From Cryptomeria japonica (lineage: Eukaryota > Streptophyta > Pinopsida > Cupressales > Cupressaceae), in the NCBI RefSeq assembly GCF_030272615.1, contig NC_081412.1, positions 671,238,852-671,302,851 on the forward strand: DNA of 64,000 bases, written 5' to 3'. Made by a program: the position numbers and the translations under genes. The notes under the pieces were generated by a model. That model searched no databases. It saw only the letters and a program-made list of their open reading frames with translations, and was not told the DNA's origin. How positions within the stretch are numbered: the first letter of the stretch is position 1; every line of letters starts with the position of its first letter. Positions 47,038 to 58,845 of the stretch are shown here, one piece after another.

Positions 47038-47567
47038 TTAAGTTTCTGTTGGAGGGGTAGATACCCCTAATCTATCTCTTAAATACTCAAATGATTCTCG
47101 AGACAACGGTTTAGTGAATATATCTGCAATGTGCTCTTTAATGTTCACATAAACCAATTTGACTTTCTTTTCTTCCACCTTTTCCTTTAGAAAGTAATAT
47201 TTTATTGATATGTGCTTAGTCTTAGAGTGAAATATCAGATTCTTAGACATGTCAATAGTTGCAGAGTTATCACAATAGATAACTACCGATTCAGTGCAAT
47301 TTACCTTGATATCCTTCAACATTTGCTTCATCCACAAGACTTGTGTGCAATTAGTTGCTACTGCAACATATTTAGCTTCTGTAGTAGATAAAGAAGTGCA
47401 TGACTATTTTTTGGTGATCCATGAAACCAATTTCTTTCCGAGAAAGAAAGGCCCACCAGAAGTTCTCTTCTAGTCATCAGTATCTCCTACCTAATCTGCA
47501 TTTGTATGTGCACATAAAGTGAAGTTATCATCTCTAGAGTACCATAAGCCATATTTTGTTGTTCCTT
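47038..47567 (-). pseudogene. Element E RNase H / end of pol
   Basis: Reads GTTKYGLWYSRDDNFTLCAH (at 47567), a damaged TNAD.VGDTDD segment, SGGPFFLGKKLVSW, then an open 99-codon block at 47337-47038 with SVVIYCDNSATIDMSKN, FHSKTKHISIKYYFL and HIADIFTKPL. This is the Copia RNase H with its catalytic Asp context (YCDN). Two stops upstream of the open block. Confidence 0.9.
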
Positions 47568-47945
47568 CACTAGTACATTCGGGTCAAAATTTTGACGGCA
47601 AATCGTCGGAATTTGACACAATTTCGTCGCACTACCAGCAAAAAAAGCCATCGAAAACTTTGCATTGGAAGTTCCGACTATCCTTGTTTTCATCGCAATT
47701 CCGACATCACCTCCAACCTTTCCGATGGCCGCCATGGATGCTCATACCCTGAAAGAATACCTTCGCGATCTCGGCCTATCGTCGGAATTCCGACTCCAAA
47801 GGATAAAATTCTGACTCCAAAGGGTAAAATTCCAACAGAGGTTATGACGGCCTCCAGGAGAGTCTGACAAGGATGCTGTGCATTCCACGACAATCCTCTG
47901 TCGGAATTTTATCCTTTGGAGTCGGAATTCCGACGATAGGCCAGT
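47568..47945 (+). mobile_element. CACTA-like transposon end, copy 1
   Basis: Starts CACTAGTACA and is followed by many short GTCGGAATT-type subterminal words, typical of CACTA (En/Spm) ends. A perfect 39-bp inverted repeat (47773-47811 with 47904-47942) includes the 14-bp palindrome GTCGGAATTCCGAC. The same start occurs at 63611. A perfect complement of the first ten bases (TGTACTAGTG) is at 49284-49293 and could be the far end of a 1.73-kb non-autonomous element, but flanking 3-bp duplications do not match. No transposase. Confidence 0.6.
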
Positions 47946-47989
47946 TTTTCAAAAAAAAAAAATTTATAGAAAAAGATTGACATTGGTAT

Positions 47990-48150
47990 CTCTCTTCTAT
48001 CTCTCTTCTCTATCCCTCTCTACTATCTCTCTTCTCTCTCCCCTCTCTAGGTCTCTTTCTCCATCCCTCTCTTCTTCTCTCCCTCTCTACTTCTCTTTCT
48101 CTACCCTCTCCAGGTCATTATCTCTTCCTCTCACCCTCTCTCTCTCATTC
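47990..48150 (+). repeat. Polypyrimidine (CT-rich) tract
   Basis: About 160 bp almost purely C and T with TCTCTC, CCCTCTC and TTCTCT words, a long homopyrimidine strand with triplex potential. It lies between the CACTA-like end and the frame at 48208. Confidence 0.85.
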
Positions 48151-48207
48151 ACCTCTATAGGAGTATTCAAAGATGGGTGACCACTTGATTTCCAATAGGG
48201 GTGTAAT

Positions 48208-48657
48208 TTGCTTCGCATGAGAAAAGTCAAATTTGAAGATATCAGTAGTGGATGCACCCAAGTTGATCAAGCAATTAACTTGATACATGACAAGATCTTG
48301 GAGGTAGCCAAGGTCATTCTCAAGAAAGAGAAGAATGAAGGAATCGATATTGATGTTGATCAGCTAGTTGAGAGAGTGAAGATCATCTTCTTTGGAATAA
48401 ACAGATCACCTTCCGAGAGGTAGCTGGAGGATATTCACTTATTCACAGTGCTTGCTTGCAAGACAAGAGATTATGGGCCAAGATGGGAGACAACCTTTGC
48501 CTCAAGCTTAGATGAAGTCAGTGACTTAGAAAAACAATTGAAGAACCTGCCTACAGCTCCAATAACTGAGATTGCAACAATGATGTCCAGATTCGTTGAA
48601 TTTGCAGAAAGAGAAAAGGATAAGGGCAACAAGATTCTAGAAGATAGTTTGTTATGA
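48208..48657 (+). pseudogene. Unrecognised 150-codon frame with one TAG
   Basis: ATG at 48208 to TGA at 48655-48657 in one frame, broken by a single TAG at 48421. Mostly helical and charged (ILEVAKVILKKEKNEGIDID; then ETTFASSLDEVSDLEKQLKN and AEREKDKGNKILEDS). I do not recognise the family. It is not part of ORF2 of the X/A/B/C family by eye. It may be an internal gene of the CACTA-like element, the 3' end of a Ty3-type non-autonomous element, or a host remnant. Confidence 0.4.
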
Positions 48658-49678
48658 TCCTATGTGTCGTCAATTTTTTCTATTGGAGGATTTTTCTTCG
48701 TATTTTGTGCCAAATGGATGTCACATTCCCGTTGGCTAATATTAAATAATTTGCAATAAGCTAGGTATTTTGTTGTAACAAACCGTAATTAGGGTTTAGG
48801 TGGCAAAATTAGGGTCCTTGATTCTAATTTAATCTTGGCCGTTCATTGTAATTGAAAGTTCTATATAAGCTCAACTCATTTCATTTGTTAAGAATCGATT
48901 AGAAGAGTTTTGAAGAATTGTTGCTCAATGCTACATAAATTAATAAAATCATTGAAGTGTTGGTGACTTAATGAGTTTTGGAGCATTTGCTTGTTTCTTC
49001 ATCCTTTTACGAGAAGTTAATATTTGAAAAGAAAAAATAAATTAGAATAGAATTTGTTGCAAGTGTTATAGATGAGTGAAAGATGTATGTGCATGACTGA
49101 AAGTGAAGCTCGTTGTTCATACTACTAGAACTCCATCAATGGTGAAGTATCTTGTGTAGTCAAGTGAACTTATCTTAGCCAAAGCTTAACTTCAATTGCT
49201 ATTCCATCATTGATATGTTTTATCTAGAAGATATCTATGTTTGTGGTAGTGATTTGAAAATCACCAAGCTATCCCTAGAAGATTGTACTAGTGTTGTGGA
49301 GATGTTTACAGCATGCCAAAGCAAAGCTTAGTTGAGCTCACTTGAAGTTGTCCGTTGTCTTGCATTCCTAAACCTTAGTACTTTTTCATTTTTTCATCAA
49401 AGATTAGTAATAGGAAAGAGTGATATTGCAACATCATCCCATTGAACTTGAATTGAAAGCAATAAGAACAACTATGTAAGTCCCCTCGCAGGTACAACAA
49501 AAGACATCATACCATTGAAGCTATCCAACTAGTCAAGACCTAACATCGAGAACCTTGGAGTCGTCTCAAGTGATCCTTTTTTACTAATCTTCAGCATTTG
49601 AGAAGTCTTTGTTCAGGAGAGAATAGAGTATTCAATACTTTATTCCGTGTTCAATTGTGCATTAAAACATAATCAACA
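48650..49678 (+). repeat. Possible LTR downstream of the 48208 frame
   Basis: Begins TGTTATGATCC and ends CATAATCAACA, with a TATA context (TTCTATATAAGC, about 48861) and leader. The ends are TG...CA, but there is no primer site, no second copy in the window and the flanks TAGTT/GTACC do not match. It may simply be intronic DNA of the following host gene. Confidence 0.25.
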
Positions 49679-49978
49679 GTACCCTTTTTGTTGCTTATTG
49701 TATTGATATACCCAAACTATATACATACATCCCAAACAATCTGCAAATCCATGGTATCTGCATCTATACCCTGGTAACTTAGTATTAGTGGATGCACAAG
49801 TGACATGCCTGATAGCCTGAGTTAACACTAGGTTGTTTCCTATACAATCTTACTCTGTGTAATATAATAGACTTTCCAATGTCAGCTGAAGATTTAGCAC
49901 ATCTTTATAATTTTGAATTATCAGATTTTTTTTTAGTACTTTCAGAATGGATATTTCTTCAATATTACTTGTGTGCAG

Positions 49979-50504
49979 AATAATACAGTGAGCATAACAT
50001 CTTTACTAGGAGGAGGTGCAGATAGCACAGGAGCAGGCATTGCTCACAGGCTTGGTACGTTTTGCTAAAATTGTTTAACAATGACATGGTAGTTTTACTC
50101 ATAATAGGTGAAGTCTATGAGCATCTGTGTAAATGCATGGGTTAGCTTGTGTCTGTGTGCAGTACTGAGGACAGGACTAAATATCATACTAGCGTGCAAC
50201 ATTCCAAAGGGCAGTCCCATGCTTGAGGTATTTCCCATAATTTAAAGAATGATAGTGTTGTCTTGTCCTTAAGTAGCAGTATTTAGAGCGCTATGCTTTA
50301 TGCTAATGAAATAATTATATATTATTCTAACTTTTACTGCCGGCTGAGTGTGTTGGATATTTGTTGCTCATTGTTTAAACTAATGGCATTTTACGTTGAA
50401 TTATTTTGTAGGCACATGCAGAAAGAATACTTATTCAGAAGTTGAATAGTCTGGGTTATTCAAAGGATGAATGTAAGAGGCGTTCTCCTGTCAGTGTTAC
50501 CTAA
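49979..50504 (+). CDS. PSMG4: Proteasome assembly chaperone 4 (C-terminal exons)
   Basis: Three exons with canonical GT-AG borders: 49979-50054, 50163-50227 and 50412-50504 (stop TAA 50502). Phases agree: the first ends one base into a Val codon that the second completes. The product contains NNTVSITSLLGGGADSTGAG, IAHRL, RTGLNIILACNIPKGSPML and AHAERILIQKLNSLGYSKDE. This matches the C-terminal half of PAC4/PSMG4, a small cytosolic or nuclear chaperone that with PAC3 helps assemble the proteasome alpha ring. The N-terminal exon or exons are not visible upstream; they may be beyond a TE-filled intron or lost. The last exon contains a good alternative donor (GTAAGAGG at 50473), so the final ten codons are uncertain. 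Coding blocks are undamaged, so it may be an active gene. Confidence 0.82.
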
Positions 50505-50985
50505 AGAGGTTATGCATGGCTATGCAATTGCATTTTCAAAGATAATTTTGTTGATCTTATCTCTCGTCTATTTGTAATTAAGAATCATATAGGGAGTAAT
50601 AAGTCATCCACTTCATTTTAATGTTTGAACAACAATCTTTGGCAGCCATGCTAGATAGGCGTGCAGGAGTGCCAGGTTAATTACATTCAGTGCATTTTCA
50701 AGGTTTTATTCTATTTGAATAGAGCAATTGCAATTCTTATCAGATGGTTGTTTGAAGGATGAACAGAAGAGGCTTTCTCCTTTCAATGCTATGTAGTAAT
50801 GTATGTTTATTTTACATGTTACCCATTTTAAAGCAATTTTTTTTTATGTCAATGTATCAATGGTGCAATTTATTTAAGGATCATATGTGGAGTGATAAGT
50901 CAGCCATGTCACTTTAATGTATGAACTATTATATGTTTTGCTAACCTTCGTAAATGTGTTTGGGAGTGCCAGTTTAGTTAGGGGA
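50455..50985 (+). repeat. Degenerate tandem duplication of the gene's last exon and 3' flank
   Basis: The segment from about 50460 (AAGGATGAATGTAAGAGGCG) to 50690 is echoed from about 50755 (AAGGATGAACAGAAGAGGCT) to 50985. Shared words include TTTCAATGCTA-like, AGTMATAAGTCA and GGAGTGCCAG. It is an old duplication of about 295 bp covering the end of the last exon. Confidence 0.6.
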
Positions 50986-51223
50986 GAGGACCTAGTAGTT
51001 GAGTGAAATATCCCCTGTTGGTATTGACTGAAAAACAAGGAATATTTGCTGTCCGAGTTGTGTGTTATGCAATTCTGAAGTTTGTGTGTTCTGCTGACAG
51101 AGTTTTCAGATTATAATGAAGACCAATACACATGTATATCTTACGAATAATCAGCTCCTAATGACTTCTTTGACTGAATTTTTTTAACTTGAGATGCATA
51201 TACAACTATCACATGTTGATATA
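50986..51223. other. 3' flank of the chaperone gene
   Basis: No gene. AT-rich sequence up to the probable solo LTR; no clear AATAAA polyadenylation signal. Confidence 0.4.
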
Positions 51224-52756
51224 TGTTAAACTAGGCCCAAAATCATAAGCTAGCAGCAAACTGACATTAAGACAAACAATTGTCATACACTCTCAGACAA
51301 GCATGATGTCTGAATGCAATCTTATGTTCTTTCTTTCATACAAAAGAGGTTTTAACCAGTCCTTACAATGATGCTTATAGAGATCCAAAACTCAATCAAT
51401 TATTGACTCATAAATTTCTGAGTACATAGACAGCGATGACCTCATACATAGATATTATATACACTGAAAAAACACCAAATTGAACCTGATTTAGATGCCT
51501 TGATGCAAGGATGAAGAAGCAAGCTATATCCGGTGATAGGGAGCCTCCAAAGAATGATTTTGACCTCCTTAGCAATTCACCCCTGCTGCTGCAATTAGGG
51601 TTTGAGGTATCAATGATTGACAGCTGAATGCACTCCAAACTTTCACCAAAATGATCGCCCTTAGTGCTTGAATGAAGCGCTACCCTTAATGTAGAGTTTT
51701 GATGCCAAATTGAAGGACATGAGCAAAATCGATGGTTTATGGCAGGCTGGTTTGATTTTGATTCAGCCTGATAGATGCTCGTTTCCTCCACCAAACCTTC
51801 TCAAATTTGTTACAAGATGAATCGCCTTTGTCCTTCAACAATATCGCTATCCTCCAATTTGGTATATGATGCTCCGATGATGTAGAATGAGCCAAATCGT
51901 GGATTCTTATATATCTGATGCGAATTGTCTCAGACCCCAAATGGCTGCCGAACTCCTCCAATTACCTCTACAAATTATCGCCTTATGCTTCCAATTGATA
52001 AATAACCCCTCCAAGTGACTCTTGAATGCTCCAATGAAGAGTTATGTGCAGATTGATGTAATAGAGGGTGAAGTCGATTAGATATCAGACCTGCAAATAG
52101 ACCAATCTTCATGCAATTCGACCTCCAACCATCCTCCAACAATATCGCCTATAAGCCACAAGGAAAGCTAATGCATAAAGGGTACTCAATCTTAAAAATC
52201 TGAAGATGCCATGAAATACCCTATCCACCATGAAAGCTACAGCGAACTCATTAAGCCCAATTAGGAAGATTGAGGTGTCTCCCCTCTCAAAAGCAACCCC
52301 TCGGAAGATCTCTCACTTCCTTAGTTATGCCAACCATCGGGAGTTTCCGTTCCCAAATGATTAGCTGCAAAAAACCTTCCGGCTCCACAAATCAACACAA
52401 GAAGAGATACTCACAACTGATGCCCAACAATGAATCTCTTCCCTCTATTTATTTCTTTCTTATCCAATTATATGATTCTTTCTAGAAGATCTCTTCTTAT
52501 CGGGTAGGTACACTATTATTATTTTATTACACATTAATTTAATTGCATTTTATAAAATATTATTATATTAAAATCAAAGTGCACACGTCTCGCAATACAT
52601 GCTATCTCCTTATTTCACCATAAAACCCAATATACATGAAATGTGACGCTGGGAATCACTACAACTCGACCCCCTAATCAATGCTCTTGGCCTACGAGAG
52701 TCGGATGATAGGCCAATCTGTGAAAATCTGAGTACTAATGAGAAGGGGACATTACA
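51224..52756 (-). repeat. Probable solo LTR (long, minus strand)
   Basis: On the minus strand it starts TGTAATGTCCCCTTCTC and ends GGGCCTAGTTTAACA, 1.53 kb. A TATA-type word (AAATAAATAGAG) lies at about 52444-52455, roughly 310 bp from the start, as expected for U3. Flanks (ATATA/TTGAA) show no target duplication and there is no internal region, so either it is solo with decayed flanks or the borders are slightly wrong. The frames at 51408-51961 inside it are not protein-like. Confidence 0.5.
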
Positions 52757-54590
52757 TTGAACACCCTAACTTCATGCCTTTCAAAATCATGTGGCAATTT
52801 CAAATTGCTCCAAATTTGTATCGTCATTTCCTTTGCAAGGCCTCTGCTTATAACTAAGATTTCAGGTCCATATCATCAAAACTAATGCCATGATCAGCAT
52901 GCTTTATATTGCGGTGTTCAAAAAGACAAAAGAAAGGGTAGCTTGATAGTTGTGCGTTGAGGCATGTTTTGTTGGTGTGCTGATGTGGCATTGCATGATC
53001 TGTTGCTTTTTAGATCTAAAGAATACATTTCATTCAATTATAAGTACTCATGACACTGATTACTTTGAAGTCACAATTAGTAATGCTATACTATTAAACC
53101 TATTGAGCATTAAATCCATAATACTATCACAGTTATTGAAACATGTTCAATTACTGGATCCTCTCTTGTATATCAAATGTCTTTTTACAGTTTATTCTAT
53201 TTGGACAAAATGATTACAGCTTTTGTCAGAGGATTTACTAATATTAAGTTCTCAAAATTAAATGAAATGGAGTGGGAAATCCAACTTTTCAAATGAACCA
53301 AAGTGATTTTTCTGTGCAGCATGGGATATTGTTTCAAAGAATAGTAAATGCATTTTTTAACATGGATGCTATTAAAAAGAAGCATTCGAATGTTTTACAG
53401 TATGAATACAATTAAAAAACCTTAAGCATGAAAATTTGTCATGTCAGTCCAATCAAAAACAATTTAATGCTGCAGACGATAAATGGTGCTGTCTTTATGA
53501 GGGATTCTGAGTGAATTTTCTCGGATACAGACTGAAAGACGGAGGAACTTAGCCATTCTGGCACAAAACTATTTGTACTATAATGATGTATGCTTTTTGA
53601 AAATGAGCACATTAAACAAATCTTTAACACAAAATTTGTCATATTAGGCCAAACAAGGAACATACGCAATCAGCAAACAAGAGGATAAATGTTTGATTTA
53701 ATGAATGAAAACTACTACAATATAGAAATCTAAATTAAATTGCAAATCTAATTTTTAACCGTAGAATTTCAAAATAGACATAATCATGTAAAATAAGAAA
53801 CAAAGAAAATCAACTAACACCACATGAAAACATCACATAACACAGCATGGAATATGGAGATTCCTTCAGATGAAAAAACTACAACAAGGAGAAGAGGACA
53901 AGATTATATTATCTTCAAAATAAGAGGACAATGTACTAATATCCAATATTCATTCACTCCTTTTGTATCTTTAATCTAATATCTTTGCACTTGTAAATTA
54001 ATTTTTTAAAGCTACTGCAGCAGGCTCTCAATATTTAGGCGATAAGAGAGGGTAAAACTATAAATGGTTTATCCAAAATAGTAGATGCAAAAACCATGAT
54101 ATCTTATAAAAACCCATGGCCCTCTCTTTGCAACATCTTATAAAGAATAGATAATATATAGAACGTTTAATAAGCCCCAACATAGAAAATATAACTGAAC
54201 CCTTGACAATTACAATTGTAAAGTGTAGTGCTCCAACTTGAAGAAGCCAATGTAGATTTCATCTTGTCATTCAAAATTCCCACTCATCAATCCTAATGCC
54301 TAGAATTAGGAAATAATATTTTGTAAATCATTGGTCAATTGTAACCATCATTATTGTATTGCACCTTCCTCATATATGCCAATGACAAACTCATCAAAAT
54401 TTTGGAAGAATTTTATTTATAAATTAATATCAAATATTACCTCAGCGTGCAAGGACACTTTCCAAGAGTGTTGGAGACATTGCAAATAACACATAGGATT
54501 GCAATTTATAAATTGCATCTTAATTCAAACTTTCTTGTACTTGACATTATATATAGTAAACAAATCCAAAGGAAAAGGAAAAGGAAATAA
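52757..54590. other. Unassigned AT-rich DNA
   Basis: No gene recognised. Two related words (AAAATTTGTCATGTCAGTCC near 53429 and AAAATTTGTCATATTAGGCC near 53630) hint at an old duplication about 200 bp apart. Short frames have no family features. Confidence 0.4.
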
Positions 54591-54599
54591 GTACAAGTA

Positions 54600-55262
54600 T
54601 CAAGGTCTGTGGGCTTCTTGCACCAAGATAAATTATGTGGTAACTTTCTTCATAAGAAAATCTATAACATTATCCTAAGTGTCAACCTTCTATATCAATA
54701 CTTTACCATTCTCAAACATTTCTCAGACAAAGTGATATTGAACATCAATATACTTAGTATGACCATGATACATAATACTTTTGGTAAAAAAAAATAGCAT
54801 TCTAACAATCATATTGAATTCTAACAATCTATAATTAAAACTAATGTATGTATTATATTTTTAAGTATATGTAACTAAATTTCTGCCTTAGAGGTGTGTG
54901 TAAAAACCATATACTCTGCTTTTGTGGTGGAAAAAGAAATTATGGGTTTTTGCTACTCATCCAACTCACTACACCTCCAAATAGAGAGAAAACATTGTCA
55001 CTAGTGTCCAATGATCTATGTCACTTACCTAATATACATTGACAACTCCCAATTTGTCCAATTACTTGTCCAAACTACCATAGTCAAAATAAACCAAACA
55101 ATAATCAAAAGTACAATGCGAATATCTTGACATTCTCTCCACATATTCTAATTCTCTTAACTAGGGTTAGATATAAGCCTACTCAATATTTCCATTACCT
55201 GGGCAATATCTGGCCTAGTGCAAACCACTGTATACATTATACTTCCTAATCCACAAACAAAT
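54600..55262 (-). pseudogene. Copia relic F: RT end and RNase H
   Basis: On the minus strand: GSIMYTVVCTRPDIAQVMEI (about 55195-55255), IISFSTTKAEYMV (about 54910-54945) and MYHGHTKYIDVQYHFV (about 54720-54770). These are the end of Copia RT and the RNase H. Riddled with stops. It continues upstream at 57390 after an insertion. Confidence 0.8.
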
Positions 55263-55930
55263 AATCTATTTTTTATTAAGAAAGTAGCAAAACAAGGGTG
55301 TTGACCCTTTATACAACAACTCGTAGGCAACAAAGAGAGTACAAAATGAAGTTGTGAACCCCAAACAAACTGAGGTCAAACAAGCCAACATAAAAACCTA
55401 TCAAACCTACAACCACCTAAAACCTAGCTCAATGATGGGGAGAAGCACTCAAGCCTTGACAAAGAGGGGTTTGGGGCAAGGGGTGAAACCGCCCCTTCCA
55501 CCTGCGACAAACCACGGTCTAAGCAATACTATCATTAGGACCATGAAAAGAAGGATCAAGTGGGGAGGACCCTGCAGAGTTCTTGTCAGTAACAAAAGTA
55601 GGTTATTGTTGCATAGCAACAACAAACTACTGCAACAGAACAACTTTAGTAGAAGATTTGACAGGAGTAGATCAAAGTTGCAGAACAAGAGCAACAATAG
55701 TGAGAGCCTCAGAAATGGAGGACACCACAACAATAGTAGTGAGAGGGTCAAGAGAAGCTTCAACAACAGTAAAAGGCACAACTTCATCTCGGGAGGAGAC
55801 ATCATACTCCTGAGAGGAGCCAACAAAATCAGAATCTGAAGCATTGATAGTAAAATGTTCAACAATATCATACTTCCACCAACCATCTTCACACTTAGGA
55901 CACATGTAATGTAAGTTTAGCACCAACTAG
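55263..55930 (-). mobile_element. LINE 3' fragment (minus strand) inserted in F
   Basis: The minus strand ends TTTTGCTACTTTCTTAATAAAAAA, a plant LINE-type 3' end with an A-rich tail, preceded by GGGTCAACACCC. Upstream there is a damaged frame with a CPKCEDGWWKYD phrase. The Leu-rich frame at 55892-55449 is an alternative-frame artefact. It lies between two halves of F, so it inserted there. 5'-truncated. Confidence 0.5.
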
Positions 55931-57389
55931 TAAAGGAATTTTAATTGGCCTATAATCCTATATATTAATATGTAAAATAGTATTGTATGTGGGAAAAGCA
56001 ATTCAATAAAATTGAAATTATGAAAATTATTCAAAGACTTGCCCACACACCAATGGGACTCTTGGTGCAAGTTATGGAGCTATGAGGAATAGCTCAACTT
56101 CCCAAGGGGTGTTCCATTGTTCTCTATCTCACAAGGTCCCTCAAGCCAATGCCTTTGCTCTTAGATCACTCAGCAAAGTGACAGGGATGACAAATGTAAG
56201 AATGGGGGATATTTTAGATCAAATTTAGTATGAATGTATCCTATCTATGCATGATTTTAACAAATAAACTAAACTAGATGATAAGATGACAAGATTAGTA
56301 AAAATACTATCCTAACATGATATACTAGTTATATGATTTAACTAAGATGATAGAAATGCTTCTAAAATGATTATTAGATTTATTTCTATTGCAAAGAGAG
56401 GCTAGATGCTTGCTAAAATTGAGTATAGGTATGATGCTAAAGACTTGGATCCTAAAATGGAGGGATGAGGGCTCTATTTATAGGAGAAACGGGGCAATGG
56501 ATGGTTAGGATTGAAGGATCTTATCAAGGGTTAGGATTGATAGTTAATCAATCCATGTTTACAATTCTCACTAATGAAATGGTGACAATTGTCAAACAAG
56601 AGACTGCTTGAGAGGAGATGTAAGAAGCATTAAATGCTTGAGAAGACCTCATCGTTACCTTAGGAGGTAAGGTTTAAGGTTAGGTTAGGGTTATCCATTA
56701 GATAAAGCTTTTACCCAAGGGGTAAACTCTTGTGCAAGGGTTAAGGAGATAACCATGGTCAAAGAAATGAATGCTTGATAAGATCCCTGGGTTAGATGAG
56801 AGTTGAGTTAGGCAAAAAGTCTCTAACCATGCCACAAAGGGTTAGTTAACCATTAATGGTTTAAAAGACTTTAGGGACAAATTTGTAAGAGTCCTTCCAA
56901 ATTTGGTGGTATTCAAGCATAAAGGCTTTAATGCCTTTGGAAGACTTTACTCCAAATTTGAGAAGTGACATCCTCAAATTATGGGAAAGGGTATAATTGA
57001 AGGATTTAGGCTAATTGATTAGGATTAGATGGGTTCTATAGGAGGGAAGTGGGAGATGTAGGAAAATGCAAGTGGGTGAGGGATAATAGAATTTAATTTA
57101 TTAAATAAATTAGATTTATTTCAATTGTGGTTGCAAGTGGAGGATTAAATAAATTAGATTTATTTATTTGGGGTGAACTATTTAATTAAAAGTAGAGAGA
57201 AGGGATTTAATTAAATAAAATGATTTATTCAATTAAATGATGTAAAAGGTTTAAGTGAATTTAAATAAATAAATTGAATAATTTATTTAATTAAATAGAT
57301 GAATGTGGATGATTTAATTAAATTAGATTTAACTAAATAGAGGAATGAGAATAAAATGAACATTAAATATTCATTTAGGAATATGGTCA
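55931..57389. other. Unclassified insert with AT-rich palindromic tract
   Basis: Sequence between the LINE fragment and resumed F. 57080-57365 is built of AATTTATTTAATTAAA-like and TAAATAAATTAGATTTATTT words, many self-complementary. No coding signal. Possibly part of an LTR of an unidentified element. Confidence 0.4.
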
Positions 57390-58825
57390 TTTTTATACGT
57401 CTACAAGTATATATGTACTTAATTTGTAACAACCAAATATTTTTGTTCTCATAATTACTCATAATTTCTATTCCCAATATGTACCTACTTTCCTCCAAAC
57501 TCTTTATCTCATTTGCACCTAAATTTTACCTTTTAGCTCACTAATCATCACTTCGGTGTTACTAAATATTATGTCATCTACATATAAGGCAACAGTTAAT
57601 ATATGATCACCAATGCATCTAATTTAACAAATTCTTGATAGCACATCTATGGTGATTAATTTAAACCATAAAGAGATCCTTTGAATCTACAAACCAAGTG
57701 TTTCTTTTGTTTTACTTCAAATACTTTTGTCTATTGTATATAAATTTCCTCTTCCAAATATCATGCAAAATAAAAATCTTAACATATTTTTTTCTCAATT
57801 TTTAAATCATTAGCAATATGTATAGATAAAAAATCTAATTAGGATAGTTTTGTGAGAAAAAAATTCATCAAAATCCCTTTCTTCTTGTGGACCCACTTAC
57901 ATCCAATTGCCTTACTAATCTTAGTCAAATGAACAAAATATTAAGTATTATAAGAGTCTAAATTCATCATCTCACTATCTTTTACAAAAATAGCATCCTT
58001 GTAGGTTATGGGTTCATCATCAATACTTAGTAAAGAAAATATGCAATGAAAATATGGTGCACAATACATGTCAATTGGATTGTGTTGTCTTGTGGATCTT
58101 CTCTAGGGTGGATTAAAGGGTTCTTCCTCTTTTTCTTCTACACGTTCAACCTCTTTAATAATTGCAGTCATCATTCTCATAACTCCTAGTTGAACCTCCT
58201 TCTACTTCATTCGCTAATCCATCTTTTTACTCTTTTACATGCGCGTCTCTTTAAATTTAAAAGTATTATATTTTTCTCTTCTTTATCTTGTGGCTATTTA
58301 GCATTAGAAATAGATATAAGTTCCCTAAAAATCATCTCTAAAATAGACAACTTTTTAAAAAGATTATAAAGCTTATAACCTTTAACAATCTCACCATATC
58401 TAATTAGGATGCATTTATGTTCTTTATTATCTCACTTGGAACACTTTCTTTAGGCACATGAAAAAAGCATCATAGCGAAAACCCTTAAATGTGAAATAGG
58501 ATATTTCTTATCTATCCGCAGTTCATACAATGTTGAATCAAAATGCTTACAAGGAAATATATTGATCAAATAAACAATAGAACTCGTAGTTTCTATTCAT
58601 AATTATATATCCAAATGTGCATCGCTTAACATACTTCTAGCACTTTCCATTAAAGTTCAATTCATCCCTTTTGTAACCCCATTTTGTTGAGGTGTCTAAG
58701 GAGTAGCATTTTACCTTATGACACTTGCATATTTGCAAAATTCATCAAATTCCTTAGAAAAATATTCCCCTCCATTGTCATATCTCAAAACCTTTATCTC
58801 ATAAAATAAATCTAAGTAAACCTCG
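57390..58825 (-). pseudogene. Copia relic F: integrase and reverse transcriptase
   Basis: On the minus strand: integrase KVLRYDNGGEYFSKEFDEFC (about 58735-58800), then FFHVPKESVPSEIIKN (about 58410-58465). The RT follows with a VHKKKG word (about 57885), YVDDIIFS (YVDD active-site box at about 57565-57590) and EESRYILGIEIMSNYENK (about 57440-57500). Stops throughout. The missing 5' part continues at 60549 beyond the LINE insertion. Confidence 0.8.
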
Positions 58826-58845
58826 AAACATCATCAATGAAGAAC
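58826..58845 (+). repeat. LINE target-site duplication, left copy
   Basis: AAACATCATCAATGAAGAAC, 19/20 identical to 60529-60548. The original sequence encodes the integrase HDDVSR region of F on the minus strand. Confidence 0.9.

Larger units (their letters stand above)
45403..47567 (-). mobile_element. Truncated Sirevirus-like Copia element E (3' end only)
   Basis: Minus strand, from a broken RT/RNase H at 47567 through a 3' non-coding region to the 3' LTR (45403-46668). The upstream side ends exactly where the CACTA-like repeat starts (47568), so that repeat inserted in or truncated it. The LTR is long (1.27 kb) and belongs to the same LTR superfamily. It shows that an autonomous, pol-bearing relative of X/A/B/C exists in this genome. 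Confidence 0.8.

Noticed and set aside
48650-49678. A firm LTR call with TG...CA ends and a TATA box
   Set aside because: No primer site, partner LTR or matching flank duplication; kept only as a low-confidence repeat.
51408-51961. Two overlapping minus-strand frames (128 and 74 codons) as genes
   Set aside because: They lie inside a probable solo LTR and show no domain or codon bias.
55449-55892. Leu-rich 147-codon frame on the minus strand, resembling a membrane protein
   Set aside because: It is an alternative frame of a Ser/Val/Glu-rich LINE fragment; poly-Leu comes from CTN/TTN-rich antisense sequence.
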